Below, piece by piece: positions 51,074-59,943 of a stretch of DNA of 64,000 nt. Both the position numbers and the translations under genes were made by a program. Source of the stretch: Candidatus Gallimonas merdae (lineage in GTDB: Bacteria; Bacillota; Clostridia; Christensenellales; Borkfalkiaceae); the NCBI GenBank assembly GCA_904419525.1, contig CAJFRT010000002.1, positions 62,001 to 126,000 on the forward strand, read 5' to 3'. The notes below the pieces were generated by a model. That model made no database searches. It was not told the origin of the DNA and saw only the letters and a list, made by a program, of their open reading frames with translations. Position 1 is the first letter of the stretch. Each line of letters starts with the position of its first letter.

Positions 51074-51087
51074 CGGCGTTTTTTTAC
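51061..51087 (+). terminator. Terminator of the rha regulator
   Basis: Stem 51061-51068 / 51074-51081 with a T7 run; the TGA stop (51071-51073) is in the loop. Confidence 0.9.
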
Positions 51088-51100
51088 GGCAATACGGCAA

Positions 51101-51126
51101 CAGGCCCCGGAAAAATCCGGGGCCTG
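51101..51126 (-). other. Hairpin at the end of the phage-like cassette
   Basis: 10-bp perfect GC stem 51101-51110 / 51117-51126 just beyond the last minus-strand gene; no T-run, so only a possible terminator. Confidence 0.5.
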
Positions 51127-51138
51127 CGCCGCTACTGT

Positions 51139-51630
51139 TCAGCAATACGATGCGAGCAGATCGTAGAGCGTTGTATAGTATTCGCCGAGATACTGCCGTG
51201 CGAGCGTATCCATGGCATATGCCTGCAGACGCGCGTCGGGGTCGTCCGTTGCCTGCATGTAATAGTTGCGCACGACCAGGAACCGCTGCGACGGCGAAAG
51301 ATTGTAATTGGGGTTTTCAGGATAGCGATAGGGTCCGTTTTCGTCCCCTTCCGAGCCGAGCGCCTCGTATGCGAGCTGATACAGAAGGTCCTCTTTCACG
51401 ACTTCGATCTGCGCTTCGGCTTCGCTGTCGATGCGTTCCCGCGCGTACTGCATGACGGAGGACCGCGCAAAATGATTGGAAATGAGCTGATTCTGCAGCC
51501 GGTCCTTTTCTTCCGCGGCATCGGCAAGGATCTCGTTCTTCTTCCCCTGCGCGACGCGCACCATGGCGAGCTGTACGGGAGAGAGGTCGGCGTATTCCGG
51601 ATCGGTGAGGTCGATGATGTCGATGGTCAT
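51139..51630 (-). CDS. Unrecognised protein at the 3' end of the phage head cassette
   Basis: A 163-residue, mostly helical, acidic soluble protein (EEKDRLQNQLISNHFARSSV, then LSPSQRFLVVRNYYMQAT). I do not recognise a family. Its start overlaps the preceding gene's stop by 4 bases, so it belongs to the same transcript and is probably a virion or assembly component. In short-tailed phages this position can hold ejection or tail-hub proteins; that is only analogy. Confidence 0.75.
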   Translation of the reverse strand: MTIDIIDLTDPEYADLSPVQLAMVRVAQGKKNEILADAAEEKDRLQNQLISNHFARSSVMQYARERIDSEAEAQIEVVKEDLLYQLAYEALGSEGDENGPYRYPENPNYNLSPSQRFLVVRNYYMQATDDPDARLQAYAMDTLARQYLGEYYTTLYDLLASYC

Positions 51631-52910
51631 ACCCGTCCCTCCCGCCTTATGCGAAGCGCTATTTCCCGCACGCAGATTTCCTCATCGTCCGAAGAAATGC
51701 GCACCGTCACGGTCTCGCCGCGGACGCCCGCGGCAAGATCCAGCCAGCCGCCCGCCTCTCCCTTGCACGCCCGGCGCACGCCGTCCGGACCGAACGCCTC
51801 GACGCGCACGCTGCCCGCACCCGAAAGATATACGGCCTCCAGCCGTTTCTCTCCGTCGCCCAGCGCCGAGAGCGAAAATTCCGCCGCGCACGAACAGCTC
51901 CCGCCCTCGGGCAGCGCCCGCCCCGTCAGCCTGTAAGCCTTGCCCGCGCGCATGAAGACGACGGAATCCGCCGCAGAAAACTGCACGAAGGCACGGCGGA
52001 CAAACCTGCCGCGCCCGAATGCAGGCTCGTAGAGATAGAGCGCCGCCGAACCGTCCGTCAGCGTGACGGACGCCGCAAGCGCCGTCCCCCACGCCCGTTC
52101 CACGCGCATGGGCTGCGTCAGGTCGATCTCGCCGTCGTCCGCCCCCTCCGCACGCCCGGCGGACGAACCGTCAAAGCGACAGAGCCCGCTCTCCGTAAAA
52201 AAGTAGGCGCAGTCGCCGATCACGGCCGCATGGCTGACGATCTTCCCCATGCCGAACGGCACATCGTCCAGTTTGAAGTTATAGACATCGGCATATCCCG
52301 TCAGGCGGGTGATCCCGCACTGCCGCAGAAAATACACCCTGTCGCGCATGGCGATCACGTCCACCACGGCCCCGCCCGCGGGCAGAAGGTCGCATCTGCC
52401 CGCGCCTTGCTCGCTGAAGGTCTTCCAGCTCTCGAACTTCATCGGCGCGGTGTAGCGGATCTGCGTGCCCGAGGCGCCGAACAGCCGTTCATGATGGAGC
52501 ACGAGATTGGTCACCGAAGGAGCGGGCGAAAACACCGTCGCCGTGGAGTCGCTGTTCTCATAGCGGTACAGCAGCCCGGCACACAGTGCAAAGATCCCGT
52601 CCCCGCCCTCCGTTTCAGGCAGGTTGACCATGCGCAGCACCTCCTCGCTTGCGGGATAGACGCGCCCGTCCGAAAGCCTTCTGACGGACTGTGCCGTCGC
52701 ATCGTAGACAAAGATGCGATCGTCGATGCACCACAGATTCGTCGCCGTGGCGGCGAGCGTCGCAGCCTCCTCTTCCCCCTCCGCACAGACGAGGACGCCG
52801 CCCTGTTCCCGCAGATGATCGAGGCGGACGGAGCGCACATAACCCTGACCCGCGTGCAGATCTGAGGCGTTGCAGTGCACGATATGGCGCGAACAGGACG
52901 GAACGCTCAT
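51627..52910 (-). CDS. Phage head-closure/stabilisation-like beta-propeller protein
   Basis: A 427-residue all-beta protein reminiscent of the P22 gp10 packaged-DNA stabilisation type. It has repeating blades such as TNLWCIDDRIFVYDATAQSV, LLYRYENSDSTATVF, FLRQCGITRLTGYADVYNF and AYFFTESGLCRFDGSSAG. The start is ATG 52910 after AAGGAGGT; an in-frame ATG at 52928 has no support. Between the adaptor gene (4-base overlap) and the last gene (4-base overlap). Assignment rests on gene order and repeat pattern. Confidence 0.65.
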   Translation of the reverse strand: MSVPSCSRHIVHCNASDLHAGQGYVRSVRLDHLREQGGVLVCAEGEEEAATLAATATNLWCIDDRIFVYDATAQSVRRLSDGRVYPASEEVLRMVNLPETEGGDGIFALCAGLLYRYENSDSTATVFSPAPSVTNLVLHHERLFGASGTQIRYTAPMKFESWKTFSEQGAGRCDLLPAGGAVVDVIAMRDRVYFLRQCGITRLTGYADVYNFKLDDVPFGMGKIVSHAAVIGDCAYFFTESGLCRFDGSSAGRAEGADDGEIDLTQPMRVERAWGTALAASVTLTDGSAALYLYEPAFGRGRFVRRAFVQFSAADSVVFMRAGKAYRLTGRALPEGGSCSCAAEFSLSALGDGEKRLEAVYLSGAGSVRVEAFGPDGVRRACKGEAGGWLDLAAGVRGETVTVRISSDDEEICVREIALRIRREGRV

Positions 52911-53476
52911 ACCCACCTCCTTGCGCACAGCGAAAGTTTTCTGCGCTCCAGGCCGGCCGCGCGCAGCGCCGCATGAAATTTTTCATCGAACACGGCGGCT
53001 TCGGCATACCGCCCGCCCGAAAGCAGGTACTCCCCCGCAACGCCGTAGGAGAGGAGCCGCGCGGATATTTTTTCGGAAAACGCCGTCTCGTCGGCGATCC
53101 CCGCCCGCGGCGGCGCATACGAATAGGTCACGCGGACTTCGCCCGTGCCGCGCGGAAGAACAAGGCGGGCGGGATACACCGTAAAGGGAACGCGCGCACC
53201 CGAGCCGTCACGCACCTCGAGGATATCGACGGGCGCGCGCGAAAACTCCGTAAAGAGCACCGCGTCCCCCTTCGGCGCAAACGTCTGCGTCTCCTTCAGG
53301 GGGAAATGATCGAGCGCCACTTCGTTTTCCGTCAGGTGATAGCACCGCAGAAGGGTGGCTGTCTCCCCTTCGGGCGCCGTTCCGGGCGGCGCCGCACAGG
53401 CGGCCTCGATCCCGGGCACGAGATCCGCCCGTCCCAGTTCCTCCGCCGCAAGAATGAGCACGTCTTTGATGAGCAT
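52907..53476 (-). CDS. Phage head-tail adaptor-like protein
   Basis: A 189-residue protein in the position where short-tailed phages encode the head-to-tail adaptor, directly after the capsid gene. It begins MLIKDVLILAAEELGR and later has RLLSYGVAGEYLLSGGRYAEA, similar in pattern to gp6/gp4-like connectors (helical start, beta centre, helical end). No catalytic motif is visible. Assigned by context and general shape. Confidence 0.65.
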   Translation of the reverse strand: MLIKDVLILAAEELGRADLVPGIEAACAAPPGTAPEGETATLLRCYHLTENEVALDHFPLKETQTFAPKGDAVLFTEFSRAPVDILEVRDGSGARVPFTVYPARLVLPRGTGEVRVTYSYAPPRAGIADETAFSEKISARLLSYGVAGEYLLSGGRYAEAAVFDEKFHAALRAAGLERRKLSLCARRWV

Positions 53477-53491
53477 ACCGCCCTCCTTTGA

Positions 53492-54646
53492 TTATTTTTC
53501 CGTGATCCCCGTCAGCACCGCCTGTCCGCAGGGCCGGCTGCACATCAGTTCGGCATACTTGACAAGGGTCGCCGTGTAGACGGGCTTGCCCGGCACCTGT
53601 GCGAGGATCCTGCCGTTTTCGCCCTCCAGCCACTGCCAGTCGCAGAGCTGATGCAGGCGGAAATCGTCGGTGTTGAGCAGATACATCGTCCCGTCCGGGC
53701 AGAACCTGTCCGCAACGACGGGGATCCCGTTGAACGTGATCGCCTTTGCGCCGCCCGCAAGTTCCACGGAATCCACCTGGCGATAGCCCGAAAGCACCTC
53801 GTAGAGCGCACGCCGGACGCCCCAGGAGCAGACAATGAAGTTGATCTTGCTGCCCGCATTCTCCTCCACGAGGTCGATGGCCTTCTGCACGGCATTCTCC
53901 GTGAGCGTGCCGACGGTGGACACCTTGACGGGATTGAGCCAGGGATTGTCCGCGCGCTTGAGGCCGTAGAGCTCGGTGGAATCGGAGAAGATCGCGCCGA
54001 GGCCGGTGATCTCCAGATTGCGCGAGTTCTGCATGTAAATACTTCCGCCGACCGCATCGAGCTGCGCCGTCCCCGTGAGGGTGATCTGCTTTTTGGAGTA
54101 GTTCACGCCCGTCACGGTATGCCCCGCGGACACGAGCGCGTCCTCATCGTCGTACAGATCGACGATCATGCCGACGGCAAAATTCTTCACGCTGTCCAGC
54201 GTATAGGTATTCCCCGAGACAGTGCCCACCTTTCCGAGCCTGCCCGTCCCGTCGCCGAAGAGCATTCTGCCGAAGTTGAACGACGAACTGCGCAGGAGCT
54301 GTTCCATCTCGGTGTTCAGCAGGTCGATGAACGCGCCCTCGTCGTTGCGGGAAGCGCGCACCGCCTTGTCGGTGATCTCGATCCTGCCGTAAAGATTTTT
54401 CAGCGTGGAGACGAGCTGCGCGTAGCCGCCGCCCGCAGTTGCCGGAAGAGAGCCCTCCTCCGTGCCCGCGCCGACGCCGCCGTGCACGCCGTACACCGCC
54501 GCCTTTCTGACGTCCTTGCCCCAGACGTCCGACGTCGTCTGTTCGATCGCGGCGAGAAAGGGATTCGCCGCCTTGTTGAGCTGTTCCGCGACAGCATCAA
54601 GGTAATAAGAGCGCAGAACGCTGTCTGCCGAAGCCGTTGTAACCAT
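53492..54646 (-). CDS. Phage major capsid protein
   Basis: A 384-residue protein read as an HK97-fold coat protein. The N-terminus contains ANPFLAAIEQTTSDVWGKDV; later LYGRIEITDKAVRASRNDEG and the E-loop/P-domain-like stretches lead to NFIVCSWGVRRALYEVLSGY and AITFNGIPVVADRFCPDGTM, which recur in coat proteins of clostridial phages. Ends near ATLVKYAEL. GGGAGG stands before ATG 54646. Located after the scaffold gene, as expected. Confidence 0.85.
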   Translation of the reverse strand: MVTTASADSVLRSYYLDAVAEQLNKAANPFLAAIEQTTSDVWGKDVRKAAVYGVHGGVGAGTEEGSLPATAGGGYAQLVSTLKNLYGRIEITDKAVRASRNDEGAFIDLLNTEMEQLLRSSSFNFGRMLFGDGTGRLGKVGTVSGNTYTLDSVKNFAVGMIVDLYDDEDALVSAGHTVTGVNYSKKQITLTGTAQLDAVGGSIYMQNSRNLEITGLGAIFSDSTELYGLKRADNPWLNPVKVSTVGTLTENAVQKAIDLVEENAGSKINFIVCSWGVRRALYEVLSGYRQVDSVELAGGAKAITFNGIPVVADRFCPDGTMYLLNTDDFRLHQLCDWQWLEGENGRILAQVPGKPVYTATLVKYAELMCSRPCGQAVLTGITEK

Positions 54647-54649
54647 AAA

Positions 54650-55072
54650 TTAACCTCCCTGTTTCCGATGTTTGAGATAGCCGAGCGCCAGCGCGCCGGC
54701 CTGTCTGAATGTTGTCGCTTTCTGTGCAGGCGCGGTGATCCCCGCGCCCGAACCCGCCAGAAGGGGCACGCCGCCCAGCGACGCAAGGTATTCCCCCACA
54801 ATGCGCGCACGCACCTCTTCGTTCCCTCTGACGGCGCGGAGCAGCGCCTCGTCCGGCAGCTCCTCCGTCTGAGCGCGCGTCTCCCCCGCGTTCCCGCCCT
54901 GCGGCGCGGCGGCTTCAAGAGCGCGCAGGCGTTGACTGCGACGGGTAAATTCCGCCTCCAGCTCCTGATATGCGCGCATGAGGGCGTCCACACTCTGAAA
55001 TTTTCCGAGATCGGGCGTCCGTTCCTGAGGCGCCTGTCCGGGGTTTTCCGTTCCGTTCTCCTCTTCCGTCAT
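54650..55072 (-). CDS. Phage scaffolding-like protein
   Basis: A 140-residue charged protein between portal and capsid genes: acidic, Gln-rich N-terminus, coiled-coil-prone VDALMRAYQELEAEFTRRSQ and a basic C-terminus GYLKHRKQGG. This composition and position are typical of capsid scaffolds. The start overlaps the portal stop by 4 bases; it ends 3 bp before the capsid ATG. Confidence 0.7.
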   Translation of the reverse strand: MTEEENGTENPGQAPQERTPDLGKFQSVDALMRAYQELEAEFTRRSQRLRALEAAAPQGGNAGETRAQTEELPDEALLRAVRGNEEVRARIVGEYLASLGGVPLLAGSGAGITAPAQKATTFRQAGALALGYLKHRKQGG

Positions 55073-56922
55073 ACACTTCCTCCTTTTTCGCGGTGCGAAG
55101 CAAGATGGCGCAGGATCCGCCCGCGCACCGCCTCATTTTGTTCCCCGCCCGAGAGCAGGGCCCTGACGTGTTCGGCGCGGTGCAGCGCATGATCGTCGTA
55201 CTCGTCCGCCTCCACGTCCCGCTGCGCCAGCACGAGATTTTCCCGCTCCGCCTTCTTCAGGTGCAGATGCGAAATATCCCGCGCGTTCTCGAACGAACCG
55301 TAGCCGAGCGCTTCCAGCACGCGGTTGCGCGTATCGTCCGAAAAGCTGCCGTCCGCATTGCGCAGGAGCCCCAGCGAAAGCAGGGACAGAATGTCCTCCT
55401 TCCTCTGCTCCGGCGTCCGCTCGAATCCCGCTTCAAATTCAACGTCGTCCGCCGAAATATCGCTCTGCGAAAATGCAAACAGCTCGGTATCCCCGCCCGT
55501 TCCCGTCATGCGCATGATGCGCCGCGCACCGGCGAACTGCTTGTAGAGATGCAGAATGTGTTTTCCCGCCTCCCTGACCGCCCGTTCGATGCTCTCCGCG
55601 CTCATCTGCATGCGGTTGGTGTCCTGGTCGAGAAGAAGCTGCAATCCCGTGGCCGACGTGACGTGCGTCGGATTCGCCGAATTGCGCGAGATCTCGCTCA
55701 TGCCCGAGACGAGAATGAACTCGTCCGAGAGCCGCTCTTCCTCCTTCCCGAACTCCGACGGCACGCTGCCGCAGTCGAGGAAGCCCGGCTTCTCCGAACC
55801 CCTGCGGTAGACGAGCACTTTCCCGGGATACAGCCCGTCCTCCGCAAGTTCTTCGGCGTCCACCGAGCCGTCCTCGACGGCAATGACGCCCGTCGAGAGC
55901 CGGTTGAGAAATTCGTGCTTGCGGTTTCTGACCGCATTGTACGCCCGCTGCAGGGGGATCATTCTGTCGACGACGCTCGTTCCGAAAAACGCCCCCGCCA
56001 GCGCGATGCACGTCTGCCGCACAAAGGGCAGCGTGCGCTCGCCCCGATCCCCGTTGCGGTAGGGAAGCTCTCCCTCGTACAACAGTTTGTCAGCCGCCAC
56101 GATCTCCAGCCGTCCGTTCGGATGCGTTCCGTCCGGACGGGTATACCGTTCAATGAGAATGACCGCGTCCTCAAGGGCAGGACGTTCGCTGCCGTCCGCC
56201 GGACGCTTCCATCCGCTTGCCGCACTGTAGGGAGCAAGCGGAAAATCGGTGATGCGGTGCCCCTGCATCTCCACGCCGAATTTGTCTTCGAGATAGGAGA
56301 CGGGCACCGCCTTCGCGTGAATGATGCTTCTGACGTCCTCCATGCGCTCCGCCGTGAGCGAATCGGGATAGATCTCGAACGGAGAGAGCGCTATAACGTT
56401 TACGTCCCCCTCCCGCACCGAGTGCCCCGCCTCGTCCGTGCCGATCACCTTGCCGTCCTCGTGATTCCAGACGATCTTGTAAAAGGCCGTCCCGCATGTC
56501 TCCGACCAGAGCGTCGCGCGCGAGATGACCGCGTCAAGGTCGATGCGGTTGGTCACCGAGCGCAGAATGTTCGAGCAGAGGCGCGCCGTCTTCATGTCCT
56601 CGTCCGAATCGGAAAAGGCGCGCACTTCCAGCGACGGCCGCACTTTGGCGAGCCGCGCGATCCGCGTATCCAGCGTGGGCGCAATGTGGTTGAAACAGCG
56701 CCGCGCCTGCCAGTAAAATGCCGCCGCCTCTTCCTCCAGTTCGCCCGCCGGATTGATGTCGCAGAACTGATTCCCGCTCACAAAATTCATATTGAGCTCC
56801 CAGCCGCGTTCCAGCATCCTGCGCACGTTCCGCCGCGCCTCAAAATCGGCGGCGATCTCCTCCACAAGCGCCTCGACGCGCCGCTTTTCCGCCCTTTCCC
56901 TGAGTTTTTCCCTCTCTGTCAT
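55069..56922 (-). CDS. Phage portal protein
   Basis: A 617-residue portal of the kind found in P22-like short-tailed phages: the dodecameric ring through which DNA enters and leaves the head. Segments include NMNFVSGNQFCDINPAG, APTLDTRIARLAKVRPSLEV, LSPFEIYPDSLTAERMEDVR, AGAFFGTSVVDRMIPLQRAY followed by NAVRNRKHEFLNRL, and a Gln/Arg-rich C-terminal barrel. No frameshift or premature stop is visible. Overlaps both neighbours by 4 bases. Confidence 0.88.
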   Translation of the reverse strand: MTEREKLRERAEKRRVEALVEEIAADFEARRNVRRMLERGWELNMNFVSGNQFCDINPAGELEEEAAAFYWQARRCFNHIAPTLDTRIARLAKVRPSLEVRAFSDSDEDMKTARLCSNILRSVTNRIDLDAVISRATLWSETCGTAFYKIVWNHEDGKVIGTDEAGHSVREGDVNVIALSPFEIYPDSLTAERMEDVRSIIHAKAVPVSYLEDKFGVEMQGHRITDFPLAPYSAASGWKRPADGSERPALEDAVILIERYTRPDGTHPNGRLEIVAADKLLYEGELPYRNGDRGERTLPFVRQTCIALAGAFFGTSVVDRMIPLQRAYNAVRNRKHEFLNRLSTGVIAVEDGSVDAEELAEDGLYPGKVLVYRRGSEKPGFLDCGSVPSEFGKEEERLSDEFILVSGMSEISRNSANPTHVTSATGLQLLLDQDTNRMQMSAESIERAVREAGKHILHLYKQFAGARRIMRMTGTGGDTELFAFSQSDISADDVEFEAGFERTPEQRKEDILSLLSLGLLRNADGSFSDDTRNRVLEALGYGSFENARDISHLHLKKAERENLVLAQRDVEADEYDDHALHRAEHVRALLSGGEQNEAVRGRILRHLASHREKGGSV

Positions 56923-57194
56923 TGCAATTTCTCCTTGTTTTCTTCTCCGAGCGCGCGAATGAGTTTTGCGCGCTCCGCCTCCAGCTCCTCGTCCGAGAGC
57001 GCCGAATAATCCGCCCCCTCCAGAAGCAGTTTCGCCGCTTTGAGATCGGGCGGAATGTCCTTGTGCGTCTCCCGCCGCTTTACAAGTTTCAGCTCGCCGT
57101 CCCTGGCGTCGTATTCCTCCGTCACCTCCTCCACCCGGAAGCCGAGCGCCACTTTCAGCACCGCGTCCCTTACTTTATCGTCCTGAATCGCCAT
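56919..57194 (-). CDS. Small protein between terminase and portal genes
   Basis: A 91-residue charged protein (VKRRETHKDIPPDLKAAKLL, then LSDEELEAERAKLIRALGEE). Similar short proteins lie beside terminase genes in Firmicutes phages and may assist packaging, but I cannot name the family. The start is uncertain: ATG 57194 has GGGAGG 21 nt upstream, while GTG 57215 lies against it. Ends 4 bases inside the portal gene. Confidence 0.65.
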   Translation of the reverse strand: MAIQDDKVRDAVLKVALGFRVEEVTEEYDARDGELKLVKRRETHKDIPPDLKAAKLLLEGADYSALSDEELEAERAKLIRALGEENKEKLQ

Positions 57195-57263
57195 ACCATG
57201 TCCGAACGGACACACCTCCCATATCGCATGAATTTCTACTGAACGCAGACATGGTGCCTGCCT

Positions 57264-58712
57264 TTACTGTCTGCGCGCCCGGCGGGAACGAAGCAACACG
57301 CGGATCCGGCGCTCCTTGTCCCTTGCAACGGCGCTCGGCAAAAGTTCCTTCTCCGCCGGCGACGGACGGCTCATCAGAAAATACCGCAGCTCGTCCATTG
57401 CATGATCGTCGCGCTTGACGGGCGCATCGCCGCTCCCCCAGAAATAGCTCTTGAATTCGCGGATCATATTCGTGCAGCCCGAAAAAATGTACAGATCGGG
57501 CAGACCGTTTTCGCGGTTCAGATAGCTTTTGACCCGCTCGATCCCCGAAAACAGATCTTTCTCCACCCGCATATCGGCAAGGATCCCGCGCTCGCAGAAC
57601 AGTTCCGCAACCGATTTTTCGGCGGCGAGCGTGCGCTGGGACGCGGCGGAGTCGATGAGCGCTTCCACCCGTCCCCTTGCGTCCCGCTTCCAGCCGAGTT
57701 TCGCGCTGACGTCCAGAATGGCGCGGGCATGAAAGTCGATGTCCTTCCCCGCCGCGTAGTGTTCCGCGACGACATAGACGTTCCCGTCCCAGTCAACGGC
57801 ATACCAGTGCGCCGAGAGCGGGTTTTTCAGTCCGGGGTCGATCGCGATCCCCGCCTGCCATGCAGGGGGCAAGGAAAAGGGTTCGATCACATGCACCCGT
57901 TCGTCAAATTCGGGATAGACCAGCCCTTCCCGCGCGGCGAACCTGCCGTAGCGGCGGGATTCCAGCGTGGAGGCGTCCATCGAGGAAGAAAGAAGGGCGA
58001 TCTCCTTTGGGGAAAGATAGGGATTGTCCGCCCACTCCATGAACTCATACCAGACCTCCGGATTCCCTCCGCGGTTGAGGTAGATCTCCTCATAGACGAA
58101 CGTCAGCCCCTTCAGGGGGGTCATCGTCCCGAAGATATCCCCCTCCCTGTCGAGAACACGCATGAGGCACTCTTCATAGATGTCGCGCGGCGGTTCCTCG
58201 TCGAACCAGACAAAGTCCAGCGAACTCCCCTGAAAGCGCTCCCTGCCCTGATCGCAGCTCTTGAACCCGATGACGCTCGTTCCGCCGAATACGTTTCTGA
58301 CGACGATCTGATCGACGATCCCTGCCGCGGGATTGTCCTTTCTGCCGCTCACCATCACGATGTCCGCGATCCAGTCGGGCCGCAGATAATACAGGACCTT
58401 TTTCTGCGCGACGTCGCGCTGCACCTGCATGGTGGGAGAGACGACCCAGCCGAACACATTTTTCCTGTTCTTCCGGTACGGATGATTGCCGCGCGCGATC
58501 CAGACCGCTTCCGCCGCGCCGCACTCCGTCTTGCCCGAACGGTTGCCTCCGAACACCCAGCGGTTGCGCTTTCTGCACTTGTGGAAGGCAAGCTGTTTTT
58601 TGTGCTTCTTTCTGCCCGTATTGTACTTTGCAAGCCTGTCCGAAGCGCGCCGGCGGGCAAGTTCCTGTTCCACCGCACGCAGTTTTACCGATAATTCGCT
58701 TTCATTCGTCAA
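57264..58712 (-). CDS. Phage terminase large subunit
   Basis: A 482-residue DNA-packaging motor with nuclease. ATPase motifs: Walker A GGNRSGKTE (about residue 55) and Walker B FVWFDEEPPRD; coupling motif FGTMTPLKGLTFVYEE. RNase H-like nuclease acids are seen in GIAIDPGLKNPL, EALIDSAASQRT and DDHAMDELRYFL, so both activities look intact. The start is TTG 58712 with a GA-rich ribosome site (GGAGGGGGAGAG); the nearby ATG is out of frame and stops at once. Confidence 0.92.
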   Translation of the reverse strand: MTNESELSVKLRAVEQELARRRASDRLAKYNTGRKKHKKQLAFHKCRKRNRWVFGGNRSGKTECGAAEAVWIARGNHPYRKNRKNVFGWVVSPTMQVQRDVAQKKVLYYLRPDWIADIVMVSGRKDNPAAGIVDQIVVRNVFGGTSVIGFKSCDQGRERFQGSSLDFVWFDEEPPRDIYEECLMRVLDREGDIFGTMTPLKGLTFVYEEIYLNRGGNPEVWYEFMEWADNPYLSPKEIALLSSSMDASTLESRRYGRFAAREGLVYPEFDERVHVIEPFSLPPAWQAGIAIDPGLKNPLSAHWYAVDWDGNVYVVAEHYAAGKDIDFHARAILDVSAKLGWKRDARGRVEALIDSAASQRTLAAEKSVAELFCERGILADMRVEKDLFSGIERVKSYLNRENGLPDLYIFSGCTNMIREFKSYFWGSGDAPVKRDDHAMDELRYFLMSRPSPAEKELLPSAVARDKERRIRVLLRSRRARRQ

Positions 58713-58756
58713 AACTCTCCCCCTCCCGCCCGCGCAAACGCGGTACGATAGCGCGT

Positions 58757-59434
58757 ATGAAACGATCGATCTTTCTTTTCATTCTTTTTCTGACAACAGT
58801 CCTGATCCCCGCCCCCCGCACCGCGGCTTCCGCCGCGGACGACGGCACGTATGCTGTGGCCACGGGGGAAGTATGGTTCTATGCGGCAGCAGACGAGGAA
58901 GAAAAACTCTTTCTCCTGCCCGAGACCTACTATGTGCGCGTCCTCGATGCGGGCGGGACGTTCTGCACCGTCGAATATCTGACGGACGACGCCCCCTACC
59001 GCAAACTGCTCGGATACTGCAGGACAGACGCCCTCATCTTTGTGGACTTTGTCCCTGCGCGCCCCTATCTGCGCAAGCAGATCACCGTAACGTACACCCT
59101 GCCCGATTCGGGCAGCTTGGGCTCGGACGAATTCACAAAATTCGAGCGCACGTTCGTCTATTACGGTGACCGCTACGACGGCGGTCAGCTCTATCTGTAC
59201 GTCCTCTCCGGCGACACCTTCGGCTATATCCCCGCCGACGCGCCGCCCGAATTCGAGCGCAACGACGACTATCTCTCCTCCGTCTCCGGCGAAACAGGCG
59301 ATCCCTCCGCAGAGGGACCCCCCGCAAACGCCGTGCAGATCGTCGTCATCGTGTTGGCCTGCGTCGCGGCGGTCGCCGTCGCCGTCATTTTGCTGCGCGG
59401 CAAAAAGCCTCCGCGCGAGCAGCAGGAATTCTGA
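58757..59434 (+). CDS. Exported SH3-like protein with C-terminal membrane anchor
   Basis: A 225-residue plus-strand gene inside the otherwise minus-strand phage cassette. Signal peptide MKRSIFLFILFLTTVLIPAP, two strand-rich modules (TFCTVEYLTDDAPYRKLLGY recalls bacterial SH3 or SH3-like folds), then a TM helix (VQIVVIVLACVAAVAVAVIL) and a short basic tail. No phage family is recognised. The same plan (signal, SH3-like module, C-terminal TM, basic tail) occurs in the large protein at 60219. No ribosome site; TACGAT lies 7 nt before the ATG. Confidence 0.75.
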   Translation: MKRSIFLFILFLTTVLIPAPRTAASAADDGTYAVATGEVWFYAAADEEEKLFLLPETYYVRVLDAGGTFCTVEYLTDDAPYRKLLGYCRTDALIFVDFVPARPYLRKQITVTYTLPDSGSLGSDEFTKFERTFVYYGDRYDGGQLYLYVLSGDTFGYIPADAPPEFERNDDYLSSVSGETGDPSAEGPPANAVQIVVIVLACVAAVAVAVILLRGKKPPREQQEF

Positions 59435-59943
59435 CGCCCCGAAAAGGCAAGGCCGCATTGTTCCCTGCGCGCCGCCACAGCGCTCTCCCGCCCGTCCCGG
59501 ATCGCCCGCAGGATCCGCGCAAAAAGAGAATAGCCCGCAAAAGCCGCAAAATAAGCCTCTTCCGTCCAGCCGCATGCCGCAAAACAACATGCGGCCTTTT
59601 TGAGCAGCGCGCTCTGCCTGCGAAAATAAGTGCGCTCCGAACAGGGCACCACATAGCCGCCGAAGGCACCGAGCCTGCGCCTGCGGCGGAAATAGCGGTA
59701 CTCCAGTAAGAACAGCTCCTCCCGCGAGCACTGTGCAAGCAGCTCCTCCACCGCCTTTTCCAGCCGCAAAAGCCGGGAACGCACGGCGAGTTCTTCCGCA
59801 ATGCGCTCCGCCTCCTCCAATGCGCCGAGCCGGGAGCGGAAGGACAAAAGCGCCTTGTTTTCCGCTGCGACGGCGGACGCTTCCGCAAGCGCATGCAGAT
59901 GCGGATAGGCGTACAGAATCACCTTTGCGTAATCGTATGCCAA
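59269..59943 (-). CDS. Phage-type regulator with sigma-like HTH (ArpU-like?), overlapping tail
   Basis: A 224-residue protein at the head of the phage cassette. A leucine-rich helical region is followed by CSREELFLLEYRYFRRRRRL and SERTYFRRQSALLKKAA, the two helices of a sigma-region-4/ArpU-like HTH seen in late-gene activators. The start is TTG 59943 with GGGGAGGG 4 nt upstream, better than ATG 59991. The last 55 or so codons are antisense to the end of the plus-strand gene and have low-complexity composition, so the original stop may have been lost. Confidence 0.55.
   Translation of the reverse strand: MAYDYAKVILYAYPHLHALAEASAVAAENKALLSFRSRLGALEEAERIAEELAVRSRLLRLEKAVEELLAQCSREELFLLEYRYFRRRRRLGAFGGYVVPCSERTYFRRQSALLKKAACCFAACGWTEEAYFAAFAGYSLFARILRAIRDGRESAVAARREQCGLAFSGRQNSCCSRGGFLPRSKMTATATAATQANTMTTICTAFAGGPSAEGSPVSPETEER

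Noticed and set aside
51139-59943. Complete active prophage
   Set aside because: No integrase, repressor, replication, tail, holin or endolysin gene and no flanking att repeats were found in the window.
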